A stretch of 64,000 nucleotides of DNA from Artemisia argyi (GCA_030686995.1 CM060680.1:200371322-200435321), one strand, 5' to 3'; shown: positions 1 to 11,744, numbered from the stretch's first letter. Translations and numbers: made by a program. Notes: generated by a model from the sequence alone, not told the origin.

Positions 1-743
1 TAGTGGGGCTGTTAAAAATACAAGTAAACATAGTGGGCCTGTTAAAAATACAAATGAAGCTAGTGGGTCAGATATTGGGCCTGTTATAGATAACAATCAA
101 GGTTGTCCATGGGTTTTACATATTTCAAAGGGTCCACTTGATAATTCATGGATTGTTAAGACTTACAACACTACCCATAAGTGCCTTCAAACTAGAGATG
201 TTAAAAAATGCACTGCCTCTTTTTTAGCAAAAGATGTTGAAGAATCCATAGTTCCTAACCCTAAAATACCAACCACTGCTGTGAGAGACCAATTGCAAAA
301 AAAATATCACTTAGGTGTTTCCAAAATGAAAGCATACAGGGCAAAAAAGCTTGCAAAGGATAAAATTTTTGGTAATTATGCTGAGCAATATTCTCAATTG
401 AAAACATATGCTTCAGAATTACAAAAATCCAATCCTGAGACAACTGTTAAGCTGGAAGTTGTAAGAGACAACATTGACCTTACTAGTAACGTAAGGCAAT
501 TCAAAAGGATATACATCTGTTTAGGGTCATTGAAAAAGGGTTTCAAGCAAGGGAATAGAGAGCTTTTGGGTCTTGATGGGTGTTTTTTATCAGGACCTTG
601 GCCTGGTCAGATATTGACTGCTGTTGGTGTTGACCCAAACAATGGAACATACCCAGTGGCATATGCCATTGTAGAAAAAGAAACAAAGGATTCATGGATG
701 TGGTTTCTTGAATGCTTAGGGGATGATCTTGACTTGAATCAGA

Positions 744-2441
744 TGTAACACCCCGAAAAATGGAACTGAGACAGCGAAAGACTATCGGGGTATTACTTCA
801 CAGATACTTTGCCATGATCATAGAAAACGACAATAAAGAGTCGTTTTAAGAAAATTCGTTATCATTCTTCAAATCATTAAATCAGAGTAGCCACAAAAGG
901 GGTTTAAGGAGTTTAGAAATACATAATAGAAATGTCTTAAATAAACTTGAATGATAACATTTTTGAGAGAAATCCAAAAGGGTGCCCTGTTTCCCACTCC
1001 GTGCCATAGATGCGATCTAGATACCTGAGATAAAACATGCTAAAAGGGTCAACACAAAGGTTGAGTGAATACACAGTGTTTAAGTAATAATAGTTTGAAC
1101 ACAAGTCAAATGGAAATGAAATGGTAATAATGTAACATAGGATATTGCACTAAGCCTCATGACACGCAAACCTTAACATTGTACTGCTACCATAAGTGCT
1201 ATATAAGCTCTTAGGGGAAATAAGCCTACACATAATAATATGATATAGGTAAATAGTGCCCTCGGATACTAGGAGGTTGCCAGGTTCCTTTGATATTCAA
1301 ATATAGTGCATTCGGTTACCATTTCAGGCTAACATCAAATGGGGCGTCAACTGCCAATAGATCTATTCACTATATTCGCGTTCACTCGCAAGTGATTAAT
1401 GGTTCATGAGATGAGGGACTTGTAGCAACAGCGTAACTTAGGCAATATCAATCAGGACAGCATACAGAAAAATACTTGTGTTCAGTTTTATAGCATGTAT
1501 CTCCCCACGGGATTTGAAAACATAGTAAAAAGTGGGACTATGAACTCACCTTAGCAATGGTAGTAGTAATGCAATAGAGTCAAATGGTGGATGGTAGCTC
1601 CGACGCGTGACCTAGATTAGTATGGCATAATTTAGTTATTGTTTTATGTTCAAGACTCAACGATGTTTAATTAATCCCAAAAGTTTTAAAGTATTCCGTT
1701 ATCGTTGCTTGTGTGGTAGCGTTTAAGTTCGAAAACAGTTTTCTAAAGGTTTGAGTGTATTGGCTCTAAGAAGTGTACAAGTAGACAATGAACGAATAGT
1801 GAGGACATAGACATATTTGGCTTGATAATGATCGAAAGACAAGACGTGCGGAAAAACGGCGATAAGTGAGGTCAAGTTTTTGAGACGTTGTTTAAAAGGT
1901 ATATATATGTATTTGTAAAGAAATAAGGTGTTTATCAATTTTGATATAATAGTTTTGCTAAAAAGACATTTGTAAAAAAATTTACTTATAAATTATAAGT
2001 GTAAAAAGTTTAGAAAATCGGGCATGACTTAAACATACGTGTTTTATCATACGTGGTGACTAGATGTCAAAATAATTTCCGTTTAATGTTTTATGAGGGT
2101 TTTGTTTATACGTCAAAGCTTACTTATAAAATTATTGAGTTTTTGGTTGTACGTCTCGTCCTAAAGCTTATATTTATATAGTTAGTGAAATTTTATTTCA
2201 TTACTTCGAAAAGTATTTGTATTTATATTCATATTAGATTTGTCTAATTGAGTTTTAAATAGGTTTAAAGCTTATGATTTCTCCTATTATAACTAAGTAC
2301 CGATAAAAGTATTAAGTCACATAGGATAAGTTTTAGTACACGATTTAAATGCAAGTCGAGAAGTTGAATCGAGAGTGAGGCGTGAGGGAAGACAAGCACG
2401 AATCGATTCGTAACACCATCCGAGTTTACATTTGTTATGGT

Positions 2442-2485
<44 letters not shown>

Positions 2486-3241
2486 AATAATCAGTGGAAA
2501 ATCTGTTTTGCGAAACAATATCAAACGCACCCTTAACGTAAGTGGGCTCGGCCCAAATACTTACCCAACATAGGATTTATTTAAGCTAAAAAAATACAAT
2601 ACCAGGAAAAATTTATCCCATATTAACATAAGTCAAGGCCCACCCACTGGCTAAGTATTACAACTCAGTACAACTTCAAGGTTTAATATCTGTTTTCATT
2701 TTAACGCAAGAAAGGCAACCAAGATTTCTATATTACAAATTAACGAGACCAAGCCTAGGCTATAAGTACTCGCGAGGGGTAGTGGAATACCGCAAAGGTT
2801 ATAAGTAAACTTGAAACACGAAATCTTTTCGAAGGGTCACGACTTGATGGCTTAAAGGTATGTCGAGTCGTGCTCTATCTACGGTTCAACACAAACCGAT
2901 GTCTAGGCTTCTACACTATCGAGCAAGACTTCAAGCCATCAACTAACCCATTTCAAGCCAATTCAACTTAGATTAACGCACGATTAAACGGACACATCAA
3001 AATAATATTATCACATTCGAGCCAAGATTTAATTCCATGGTTGGTCCAACACTCCAACTTTTATATGCTAACCACACAAGAAAAATTTTAACTGATATTC
3101 CATACGCATATATTTTAAAGGTTTTTAACAAAATTGATATTAACAAAACTACTTAACAAGTAGAGAGTTTATCATAGATTCTCTTATTTGACTTAAAGAA
3201 ATGAAAACAAGATTTACATAGAACCAGACAAGAACAGGACT

Positions 3242-3277
<36 letters not shown>

Positions 3278-4391
3278 TCGAATAAACCCAAAATCAACAC
3301 CAACATATTTACAGATTCAAATGAAGCAAAACAACGAGAGATTTAAGAACCTTACAACAGAGAATCGGTTAACAAGGAGGTTAATTGAAACTTGAAACCC
3401 AAACTCGAATCCGCCACAAGTAATTCCACACACCCTTCGATCTCCAGAAAATCTCTCTCTCAAAAGCTACGAATATTTTGAATGTGAAAGTTGTAAGATG
3501 TGTGAAAACCCATGGGGATCGAGTGGTTTATCAAGAGGAAAATCAAGGTGGGTTTGATTCAATCTTTCCTGAAGGTGTGTTGAGCTGTTAGCCAAAAAGG
3601 GGAAAGGCTTATCACCGCCAGGTCACCCATCGGGGCTTGCGTTTGACTTCGAGGTTTGGACAAAAGGGTTGTCTCGTGATCGATAGTGACCTCCACTAAT
3701 ATCCTTGTAGTCATCAGATCCGGCCAAGCTCGCATTTATGGGATGAGAGTGATGTTAGAGCTCATGGGAGCGGTTTAGTGGAGCGCAGAAAGAGATGGGG
3801 CATGATTTTGGGTGGTGTTGTGATCTGTGTAATGGAAAGGAAGAGGTCGAGTATACCTCTTATGGTTTGCTTTGTCTTCATCGCCTGGGGAAGGCAGAGA
3901 AAGAAAGAAAAGAAGAAGAGGTGTAGGATGTAGGCTAAAAGGTAGGAGTTGTATTATCTATTTAGGTTTATTTAGTTTGCTCATATGTATGTATATATGC
4001 AAAAATCGGTTCTTAAGACTATATTTTAACTAGTTGTGTTATACACAAAGTATAGGTGGATAAAAGGTGAGCGCTTAAATTAAGGTGAGGTGCGGGGTAC
4101 AATTTAATCTAGCAATATATGAGGGGAATTATACGAGCGTCGGGTTTTATTGAATCCCCGTATTTGATTATTAAATTTTATGCCATACTATCGTGGTGTC
4201 GGAACGCGTGCAGTTCTCAATGGATTTGTGATAATAATTTGGCAAAATTAAATTTCGTAGTACTAGAAATAAAATGAATGCGAGGGAGTTATTGTTGACA
4301 CAAATCAACGTAATTGTCATAACATTTAGAAATTTTTATACTTCAGGCTCACATTGATTTAAATAATTTGGGAAAATCACGGGTTGTTACA
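744..4391 (+). mobile_element. Solo-LTR-like insertion, TGTAACACCCC...GTTACA
   Basis: The insertion begins TGTAACACCCCG and ends GTTGTTACA, so it has TG...CA ends. It is flanked by the 5-bp duplication TCAGA (739-743 and 4392-4396). It sits in transposase codons, and removing it rejoins the reading frame. I see no gag, protease, reverse transcriptase or integrase coding in its 3648 bases, so a solo LTR fits best. The length and TGTAACACCCC start match long LTRs of plant Ty3 chromoviruses of the Tekay/Del kind (family knowledge). A shrunken element with both LTRs is less likely, because I see no internal direct repeat. It contains a 36-A run (about 2446-2482) and a TA repeat (about 3248-3272). 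Confidence 0.75.
2446..2482 (+). repeat. Poly(A) run inside the LTR
   Basis: An uninterrupted run of about 36 A. It does not end a retrotransposon that I can delimit, so I treat it as a simple repeat. Confidence 0.8.
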
Positions 4392-4576
4392 TCAGAGGTC
4401 ACACTTCACTTTTATATCAGATAGACAGAAGGTACGTTTATTACTTTAATTACTTAATTAAGTTTATACTTACAGAATTAAAAACATGTACTTTTATTTA
4501 CTGTTGTAGGGTCTAATTCCAGCATTAGCTACTGTATTCCCAAGTGCTGAGCATAGATTCTGCTTGAAACACATTT

Positions 4577-5122
4577 ATGTCTACTTGGAAAAAAATGTAT
4601 AGCTTTAAAATTAACCCTGTTGATAGCCAAGAGTTTTGGCCTCAGTGTACTGCTCCAATGAAGTTGTTACCACCAGATTATGTTACTCCAATTGGTAGAC
4701 CCCAAAAGAAGAGGAAGAAAAGTGCCTCTGAATTGATGGACAATATGGTGAAAAATGGCAAGCTGAGTAGGGCTGGAAAGACAGTGACATGTAAGATATG
4801 CAAGCAGTTGGGACACAATCAAAGGACATGTAAACTAAAGGATAAGGCTCCTAACACACAAGCTTCTACAAGTGCAGAAAAAAGGAAGGCATGCACAAAA
4901 CAACCCACAAAGAAGAAAGACACCAAAGCACCAACACCAAGTACTCCATTGTCAGGGAAAAGCCAAAAAGCTTCTTATGTAACTGCTAGTCCAAGATCAC
5001 CAACACTAAGGTCTTCACAAGGTATCATCATTAGAGACTCACCTTCTAGAAATACTAGGAGTTCACAAGCTTCAAAACTTTCCCAAGAAGCTACAAAAGG
5101 AAAGGGAAAGGCTGTGGAATAA
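4577..5122 (+). other. C-terminal transposase fragment with zinc knuckle
   Basis: This is the longest uninterrupted part of the 3' transposase exon, 181 codons. The ATG at 4577 is probably not a native start: it arises where the frame changes after an internal deletion. The zinc knuckle CX2CX4HX4C is at about residues 73-86. A basic, low-complexity Thr/Ser/Lys/Pro tail follows, typical of plant MULE transposases. Confidence 0.7.
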
Positions 5123-5139
5123 AAGAATAGAAGTAATGT

Positions 5140-5270
5140 CTATTGCAGACTATGTTGCAGACTATGCAGACTATTGCAGACTATGTTTAGCATTTTGTTG
5201 AATCTCTTATGTTGCAGACTATGTTTAGCATTTTCTTGAATTTCTCATGTTGCATACTTTGTATTTGGAT
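5140..5270 (+). repeat. Short direct repeats after the transposase stop
   Basis: The motif TTGCAGACTATG recurs several times between about 5143 and 5225. The phrase 'gactatgtttagcattttcttgaa' occurs twice with small changes. The region is probably the transposase 3' UTR, with slippage. Confidence 0.6.
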
Positions 5271-5480
5271 ATTGTGTTTTGAATTTGGAATATGTGTTTA
5301 GTTTTCTATTTGGATCATGTGTTTGCAGAATATGTTTATGAGTTTCTGGTAATCTTGTTAATGTGCATATGCCATTTGGTAATTTTTACTTGGCATATGC
5401 CATTTGGTAATGTTGTAACAACATTTGCATTACAAATTTTTGCTTTGCATTTCCATTTTTTTTACATTGCATTTGCATTT

Positions 5481-5576
5481 CCAAAACAACCATTCACAGT
5501 CAATATACTTGCATTTGCACATGTTTCATTTAACTGCATTTATCCAAAACAACCATTCACAGTCAATATACTTGCA
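5481..5576 (+). repeat. Tandem duplication, period 63 bp
   Basis: A 33-base block that starts CCAAAACAACCATTCACAGT at 5481 recurs unchanged at 5544. It lies between the two convergent MULE genes. Confidence 0.8.
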
Positions 5577-5687
5577 ACATTTAACCAACCATACAATTTC
5601 ATTAACTTCAAAATTTGGATTTACAACATCCATATAGGTTGGAATTACAATATTTTATCACATCATCCAAAACATAGAATTAAAACA

Positions 5688-6058
5688 TCAATGACTAAGA
5701 TAGTAGACAACAAACAAGACCCAACTGAGACCCAACATCATCTTCAATCTTCGAACTTGATTCAATTGTCTTATCACTGTATCTTGCAGGTTGTTCATTC
5801 TTTGCAACAAGCCAGGTATGATCTGAACTGATCTTCGACACATAGGGGGATCAAACCAGGAGACAAACCCACAACTAGGCTACATTTATCAATTAGGTCA
5901 TAATCAAGTAAACCAAAATTAAAAGATATCAAAATATCAAAACTTACTATGTTAGCACAACAATTGAATCTCCTTCCTGGATTCCTTGGTGTCCATGAAG
6001 TAACAACCTTCAAAAGGGTAAAATGACAAATGGGGCATTCATTATCCATGAGCTTCAC
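5688..6058 (-). CDS. GRF-type zinc-finger protein, two exons, 100 aa
   Basis: Exon 1 (6058 to 5948, 37 codons) starts MKLMDNECPICHFT and carries SWTPRNPGRRFNCC. A phase-0 intron with GTAAGT donor follows. Exon 2 (5879 to 5688, 63 codons) supplies CGFVSWFDPPMC, RRSVQIIPGLLQRMN, a short helical stretch and a hydrophobic C-terminus (MMLGLSWVLFVVYYL). The joined product has the GRF finger pattern (C...C, NPGRRF, CC, C-x-F-x-x-W-x-D, C) and a tail like many small plant GRF proteins, which often end in a membrane segment. GRF fingers bind single-stranded nucleic acid in other proteins; the role here is unknown. It lies convergent to the transposase, and its start faces the right end of the element, so that end may act as promoter. 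No disabling mutation is seen. Alternative: a host gene fragment trapped in the element. Confidence 0.75.
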
Positions 6059-6376
6059 AAGGATTTGGTATTGTGTTTTGTCTTTTTGATATGCGTATGT
6101 ATGTGTTCTTAGAGGTAATTAGGGATTTTGACTAAAGTCAATCCCCTGATTAAGTATGCAAGTGGAAAAAACGGGGGGTGAAAAGGGTGAAAATTAAAAT
6201 GACTAAAATACCCCTCACGTGTTTGTCACGTGTGTGTAATTTTGACAGATATAACGAAAATGGATTGAACCGGTAAGCTTATGAAACCACAGTGACTGAA
6301 CCAGTCAAAAAAAAAAGTTGAGTGACCATTTGTGAAATTTCAAGCAAACCACAGTGACCATTTGTGTAATTAACTC

Positions 6377-7892
6377 TATGTCATTTTCTAAAAACTATAG
6401 AAGTCTAGGGACTAGTTGTGTCAAGTATAGATAGTTATAAGTATAAATGATATAAGCATATTATAAGTTTAGGGTAGAAAATGTAAATATATAAACTATG
6501 AGGGTATAAAGTGGAAATATCATATAAGTATAAAACCTAAATAAAGTTAGAAGCATAATGCAATAGTAGGGAGCTTCATGCGAGGAGTAGTATGTGGATA
6601 TTTTGTTTTGACGAGTTTGTTGGGTTTACGAATTAAAGTGCCCTGACTCCTCGAACGATTATTGCATATACTTCTGAGATATGATGGCCCGAACGGTGTT
6701 ATGATTATAATTTAACTTAGTAACAATATAGCTAAATAGTAGGGAGCTTCATGTGAGGAGTATTAACTTCTGAATTATGATGGCCCGAACGGTATTATGT
6801 TGATAATATAATACAATAGTAGGGAGCTTCATGTGAGGAGTCATATACTTCTGGATTGTGATGGCCCGAACGGTGTTATATTATATCTAAAACATTAACA
6901 CACCTAAGAACAATAACTTAAGAAACTTAAACAACATGACTAAAGCTTGACATACATCCAAACCTACAACACACTAGGATACGTGAGTAAGACAGTCTAG
7001 TTCCCGAGTCACTATTTGCATCACTTAGATTACCCTAAGCCCAGGTGAGTTCATAGCCTCATACTCTTTTAAAATGCTTTCACTCTAAATGCTTTATAAA
7101 CCCTGTGAGGGGGATACATGCTACTTGCTTTACTTAAAACCGAATACAAGTATTTTTCTTTGGTTGTTGCACGAGTAAACTAACTGCCACCACTACATAA
7201 CCAAAATTCATGAATCTAATCGTTTGGGATATTTTACCCACGCGAACGCGAATATAGTTGATAGATCTATTGGAGTTTGACAACTCCTGTTGGTATTAAC
7301 ACCTCACTGGGTGGTAGCAATAAGTATTATATTTGAACCCACTGAAGGTTTAACTTTGGCAAGTTATCCTTCCCATACCCTCATGGTTGGGTCTGCAGCC
7401 CCCATGACCCGGATTGTTAACGTGTGGTTCATGAGCTTAATGCAACATACACCACTCATGATAATTGTGCATGCATCACAATTATCGCACACACCTTACA
7501 TTTTCCCAGATGGGTGTAACAACTGAATCCAGGGAACTTGTATTCACTAACCCTTAAACCTATGACTCTCACTAAACACCTATTGTTGACTTTTTAAGCA
7601 TGTATTCTAGGTATATCACTTCTATGGAGTCATGGCAGAAGTAGGCACTGAACTCGGAGGATTTTCAACATGGTTATCATTCAAACATAACCTAACACCT
7701 AGATTTTTGGGACCTCATCAAAAATAAAAGTATATCTTTTACAATTAAAACTCTGATAATAATGAATGATAACTAAATTTCTAAAACGTCTCTTTTTGAG
7801 TCGTTTTCTATTACTATAACTATGATTCTATGAAGTAATACCCCAAATACTTAATCCGCTGCGATCAATGAAAAATGGGGGTGTTACACATG
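6377..7892 (-). mobile_element. LTR fragment related to the 744-4391 element
   Basis: Read on the minus strand from 7892, it starts TGTGTAACACCCCC. It then follows the same order as the 744 LTR: GGGGTATTACTTCA, then an AAACGAC...GACG(T/G)TTTTA block, and a block around GAACGCGAATATAG / tagatctatt (7240-7275, compare 1350-1385). The left boundary is unclear and no TG...CA pair or target duplication is visible. It appears to have landed within or beside the left end of the next MULE. No protein-coding gene is supported inside it. Confidence 0.6.
6555..6885 (+). repeat. Three-copy tandem repeat in the LTR fragment
   Basis: The pair of motifs TAGTAGGGAGCTTCATG..GAGGAGT and GATGGCCCGAACGGT.TTAT occurs three times (starting about 6563, 6737 and 6818). 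The spacing between copies varies. Confidence 0.75.
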
Positions 7893-8220
7893 TGGGTGTC
7901 CAATATGAGTTGACCCGTCATTTGATTGGACGGGTGTTAGTTTGGATCATTAACTTTGGTCACGTGAGCGTCACATGAAGGAAAATCTGTCTATTTTCGC
8001 TGCTAGAACCACCGGGACGATGCTTGTTACAAGTTCATATGTTGTTTGGTTTTTGGTGCGTTAGTTGTCGGGTTATATACCCAAATTAAAACAGACATTG
8101 CTATTACTCTGAATTTAAAATATGATTTAAAACCCAACCTCAGTTTCCCCCAATTAAACCAAACAACCCAAATTTAATTTCCATTCGCTACACACATCCA
8201 AACCAACCTAATCACTAACT

Positions 8221-8800
8221 ATGGGAACCAATGATAAGGGAAAGGCTTTGTTTACAGAGGTTGATCATTCATCGGAAAAGGTTGATCATTCGTTGAAAAA
8301 TGATGGTCTAAAGTTGTACTGACAAATGAAATCATTGATGAAGTTATAGCCAAATATGGTGAGCAAGTTGAAACCAAATATTGGGTATGAAAATGTAAGG
8401 GATGAGCTGGAAGAGGAAATACTTGAATTTGTAAGGAAAAAAATCATGCAATGAAATGCCTGGGATTTACCAAGTTAGTTGTAATGGTTTGGGTTTTTGT
8501 GCTTATTGTTTAGTGTTTTTATAGATATTAGGGCCAACTAAATTAAGAATTTGCTATGCTCCATAAGGTTGAGCAGTCAATACCTCAAAATGAAGGTTTT
8601 AAGTGGATGTTTGTAGTATGCCCATGGGACATTTTAGTAGTGTGGATGATGCCTAATAGGATTTGTTCTTTGCTTTCACTATGAAGAGGATGAGGCATTT
8701 CACTGTTGTATCATTTCATCTGTTTGATAAGAGGTTGTAGCTTTATCAGAAGGTTGATGATGCAAAGAAGGATAATAGTAATGTCTGAATAGCTCAAATA
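8221..8800 (+). pseudogene. Decayed coding zone, product unknown
   Basis: An ATG at 8221 opens MGTNDKGKALFTEVDHSSEK but stops after about 33 codons. The next frames carry plausible acidic coding (LTNEIIDEVIAKYGEQVETK; YENVRDELEEEILEFVRKK) and, near 8690, MKRMRHFTVVSFHLFDKRL, with stops between. It may be the 5' part of the gene whose last exon is at 9094-9569. I do not recognise the family. Copy B lacks this part. Confidence 0.35.
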
Positions 8801-9093
8801 CTCTTTCCTTGTAGCCTTGGTTTGTCATGGCACTAAGCTACATTGCACTAAGCTATTACTGAGTAGAACTTTCATTTTGTGAACACTTTTCACGGTTTTG
8901 TTGTTGCCATTTGACTTACTTGCAGGGGTGTTGGTTGTCCACTTTAGTTTTGCAATGAATCCAGTGCCTTGTTCACTTCAACCAAACACCTCTTTCTCTC
9001 TTAAGAATTCTCATTAAGAGTTGTAGTATATTGACAGCTAGTATAGACACAAGCAACTTGATTCTTATGTCTTTTTTTTGGCTACCTTTCCAG

Positions 9094-9569
9094 ATACCAA
9101 CTCCAAAGGAAAGGAGGTTGATGTCATCACTATTTTAGATGATGATATCATTAGTTCAGACAGTGATGATTCTACATCCACATATGAGGACTTGGCCTAT
9201 TTAGGTAATTGGTCAGACTCTACATCCATAGTTTCCACTTCAGACAATGACAATGATGATGATGTTGTGTTGGTGCCTTCTAAGCCTACTGCTTCCACAT
9301 CAAGGGTAAGTAAAGTAAAGGGAAAGGCTTCCATTAGCAAGGTAAAGAGAGAGGCTTTAACTTCAAGGGTAAGCAAGGTAAAAGGAAAGGCATCAACTTT
9401 AAAAACAAGTTGCACCCTTCGTCCTAAAGCTCCTAAAAGTGAGATTAAGAGACCAAAAAGTGATGCTAAAATTACAAATTGTATACTTGGTCTTGGAGCA
9501 ATTGTGGGTTGCTCAAGCAGTAACAGGAATAAGTGGTATGTGCCAGCCCCAAAAAAGATGAAGTCTTAA
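9094..9569 (+). CDS. Unknown Lys/Ser-rich ORF, probable last exon (copy A)
   Basis: The frame is open from 9078, but its first in-frame codon there is TTG, not ATG. A pyrimidine-rich tract ending TTTCCAG at 9093 looks like a splice acceptor, so I start the exon at 9094. The product has an acidic Asp/Ser-rich first half (ILDDDIISSDSDDS, SDNDNDDDVV). A basic second half follows, with an imperfect internal repeat (SRVSKVKGKAS, SKVKREALTSRVSKVKGKAS), then NCILGLGAIVGCSSS and a basic end. It looks nuclear and DNA-associated, but no domain is recognisable. A 91% or so similar copy is at 15667-16154. It is convergent with the HROB-like copy on the other strand. Confidence 0.45.
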
Positions 9570-9769
9570 CTTGTGTAGGTGATATGAAAACAATGTATCG
9601 ACTATTATGTATTTTGGTGGTAAGGTGAATACATTGTATTGGATTTGTGTTTATGTTTTGTGGTCCTGTCTATATGTAATTAACTCTATTAAGTAATTAA
9701 ATGTGTATTTTGGTTTGTGTATAATATATAGCCTTGTATCTTGATTACTTGAAACTTTGTTACTGCATA

Positions 9770-10385
9770 AGGTTGTGCACAAGGTTACTACATATGCAAA
9801 ATAACCTTATGGCACATTGCATAAACACAACCTATATTGACCAAACATTTCTAAGGCTACTGGATATTGTGTAATTTGACTCCTAAAAGTCAAAATAGCC
9901 TTATGACAGATAGTCATATCCATTTGCAATTTAGGGAGTGTTTGGAACTGCCTAAACAAATCTTAATTATACATTATATAATTTGACCCCTAAAAGTCAA
10001 AATAACCTTATGGCACAATGCATAAACACAACATATACTGACCAAACATGTCTTGACCTACTATAAACTGCCTACACACAGTCTGCACAAGGTTACTGCA
10101 TTTTTATATCCATTTGCAGTTTACAGGGTCTTTGGAACTGCATAACCAGTTTATGGTGTGTTTGACTTTAATCAGTCAAACATACTCTAAACTGCCCAAA
10201 CACTCCCTTTACAGTTTAGGGGTGTTTGGAACTGCCTAACTAAACAAGTAAATTGTCTAAACAAAGATCACTTATAACTTGATTGAATAAGTGGGCTTGG
10301 AATATGGTTTCATGACTAACCAATTAATGTCCAAAAAACATACCAGTTTGACTTTCATAAGTCAAACCATCTTAACAAGGTTATC
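9770..10385 (+). repeat. Internal direct repeats between the two ORFs (copy A)
   Basis: Blocks such as TTTGACTCCTAAAAGTCAAA, 'accttatggcaca.tgcataaacacaac' and 'tttggaactgcctaa' recur two to four times. Several contain small TTTGAC...GTCAAA inverted repeats. The same block is at about 16360-16990 in copy B. Confidence 0.65.
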
Positions 10386-10616
10386 ATTTGTGTTTACCTT
10401 ATATAACCAAAATCCAACAACAACTATGAAATAGCCTATTTATTTACCTCATATAGCCAACATGAACATTAATAGATTCAACAAAATCCAACAAAAACCA
10501 TGAAATAAGCATTTTAGAATCCTAATATAATCCTAAAAGTTAAATTACAAATTAATCAGATTCCAACAAAAACCTCTCATCTTCATCCCGTTCTTTCCTA
10601 ATTATGACCTTCACTC

Positions 10617-11590
10617 TCATTGAACCCTTGCTTCTTCTTCTAAAGTTTGTGTTAATGCTTCTTGGTCTAATCTCAGTTGATGTTCCTGTTCTTCAGTAAG
10701 AGGCCCATCTTCTAATGGTTGTGTTAATCCTTCTTGTTTTTCAATAAGATATTAATCACTTCCACTACTACCATTTCTAGTAAGTATATCCTTGTGGAAC
10801 ACTTTTTTTTAGAACGGCTTGTTAGTTGTTAGTGGTTTAGTTAGCAGTGACATCCAATTGGGTAGTATGCTGACCCTGAACTCCGCCTGTACTTCCTCCT
10901 ATTTCACCTAAAGGGGTAAAAGTCTCGGGTGGGAATCGAACTTGAGACCTCCCCTAGCCAAACATCCCCTCCTCAAGCCCCTAAGGAACACCTTAACCAC
11001 ATTCCTCATTGTAACGTTATGATAATGGAGTGATGGTTTAGGAGAAAACATTGAAAGACTAAGAAGTATCAAAGCAGCTCCTACAGTAACATCCTTTCTA
11101 TAACCTCCCGTCTGTAAGGACTTTGTGATGCATTGAACCAAATATTGTTCATGAGAGTTACTGTAAGATCACCAAGCACATTCGGAGTACAAGACTTGAT
11201 TATTGCAACAACTTGGTCAAGTTTCCCATTTTTGAGAAGTTCTTGATATCTCCTAAACAGCTACTCACAATCCCCCCATTAGCATTCACAAACTCAAATG
11301 CGCTAACCCATGACGCACATGTAAAATCATCATTCTCACCTACATCCTCAACAACTTTCCTAATATACTCTTTGTGTCGACATTACATACTCCTCCCCAC
11401 CTCCCTAGGTATCCGCTATTTTATGGAGCTTTGCCGCTTGAATAATACTCGCAGGACCTGGTATTATCCTAACAGGTTTTTCAGGGTGTATTTGGTGGTT
11501 GTTGCAGGGACGAAGGACCGTGATTGGTCGGAGATAAGAGTCGTCTGTATCAAGGGATTGTTCCCATTGATGATTTGGGGGTGAATTCAT
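10617..11590 (-). pseudogene. HROB-like (DUF4539/OB-fold) gene copy A, decayed
   Basis: Minus-strand coding starts MNSPPNHQWEQSLDTDD and continues RPCNNHQIHPEKPVRIIPGP and ASIIQAAKLHKIADT. A stop follows, then shifted frames give GGEEYVMSTQ, SCTPNVLGDLTV, KDVTVGAALIL, MFSPKPSLHYHNVTMRNVVK and a Glu-rich tail (QEGLTQPLEDGPLTEEQEHQ). This order matches plant proteins annotated as homologous recombination OB-fold protein (HROB/MCM8IP, DUF4539), which in animals load MCM8-MCM9 during repair (family knowledge). Several stops and frameshifts disable it, and a SINE at 10803-10984 sits at the VKVF/HKD codons. Pro-rich coding (SPLKPPPP) continues upstream to about 11730. Identity is from remembered family motifs, not a search. 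Confidence 0.7.
10803..10984 (-). mobile_element. tRNA-derived SINE in the HROB-like copy A
   Basis: Read on the minus strand it holds a box-B-like AGTTCGATTCCCAC and ends in a short A run after GCCGTTCT. The direct repeat GGAACAC flanks it (10796-10802 and 10985-10991). Removing it rejoins VKVF to HKDIL in the OB-fold reading frame. Size is about 182 bases. The family name is not known to me. Confidence 0.7.
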
Positions 11591-11744
11591 TTTCTTGTTT
11601 ATATGGTGGTTGCAACAATATGGATTTCTTGTTTTTTGGTGGTGGTATGGAGTTTAATCGTGAAAGAGCTTCGGTGGTGGTGGGGGTTTTAATGGTGAAG
11701 GAGCTTCGATTAGAGCAGGAAACTTAATGGCGGGAAATGATAAC

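Larger units (their letters stand above)
2..5122 (+). pseudogene. MULE (MuDR-type) transposase, broken
   Basis: An open frame runs from base 2 to 743. It includes a Cys/His-containing DNA-binding region (CPW... H-K-C, about residues 35-60) and the start of the MULE transposase domain (LDGCFLSG...GVDPNNGTYPVAYAIVE). The LTR element at 744-4391 interrupts it. Coding resumes at 4397-4431 (ending FISDRQK), has a 78-bp GT-AG intron at 4432-4509, then continues at 4510 (GLIPALATVFPSAEHRFCLK). Near 4577 the frame shifts and most of the catalytic core and SWIM region is missing. The frame at 4577-5122 supplies the C-terminus: the INPV..EFWP..PLLPP-like tail, a basic stretch, a CX2CX4HX4C zinc knuckle (CKICKQLGHNQRTC) and a Ser/Thr/Lys-rich end. 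The gene is dead through an internal deletion, a frameshift and the insertion. Family identity is secure. Confidence 0.85.
1..6376 (+). mobile_element. Mutator-like element (MULE), left end outside window
   Basis: The element holds a mudrA-type transposase reading right and a GRF zinc-finger gene reading left. The right end lies near 6240-6376 and finishes in TAACTC. Read inward it resembles the ends of other elements in this window (11.97 kb, 18.65 kb), with the theme 'gagtta-attac-caaa-tggtc-ctgtggttt'. The left terminal repeat must lie before base 1. A 3.65 kb LTR element has inserted into the transposase. Convergent transposase and accessory genes recall the layout of maize MuDR (mudrA/mudrB), but the accessory gene here is a GRF zinc finger and not mudrB. 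Classification rests on the transposase; the terminal repeat call is inferred. Confidence 0.7.

Noticed and set aside
4577..5122. A stand-alone zinc-knuckle protein starting at ATG 4577
   Set aside because: The frame is the C-terminus of a MULE transposase left after an internal deletion; the ATG arises at the junction.
7290..7526. 78-codon open frame
   Set aside because: Lies in an LTR fragment and has no motif.
10920..10990. A tRNA gene, because of the GTTCGATTCCCAC box B
   Set aside because: There is no cloverleaf, but there is a SINE body, an A tail and flanking repeats, so it is a SINE head.
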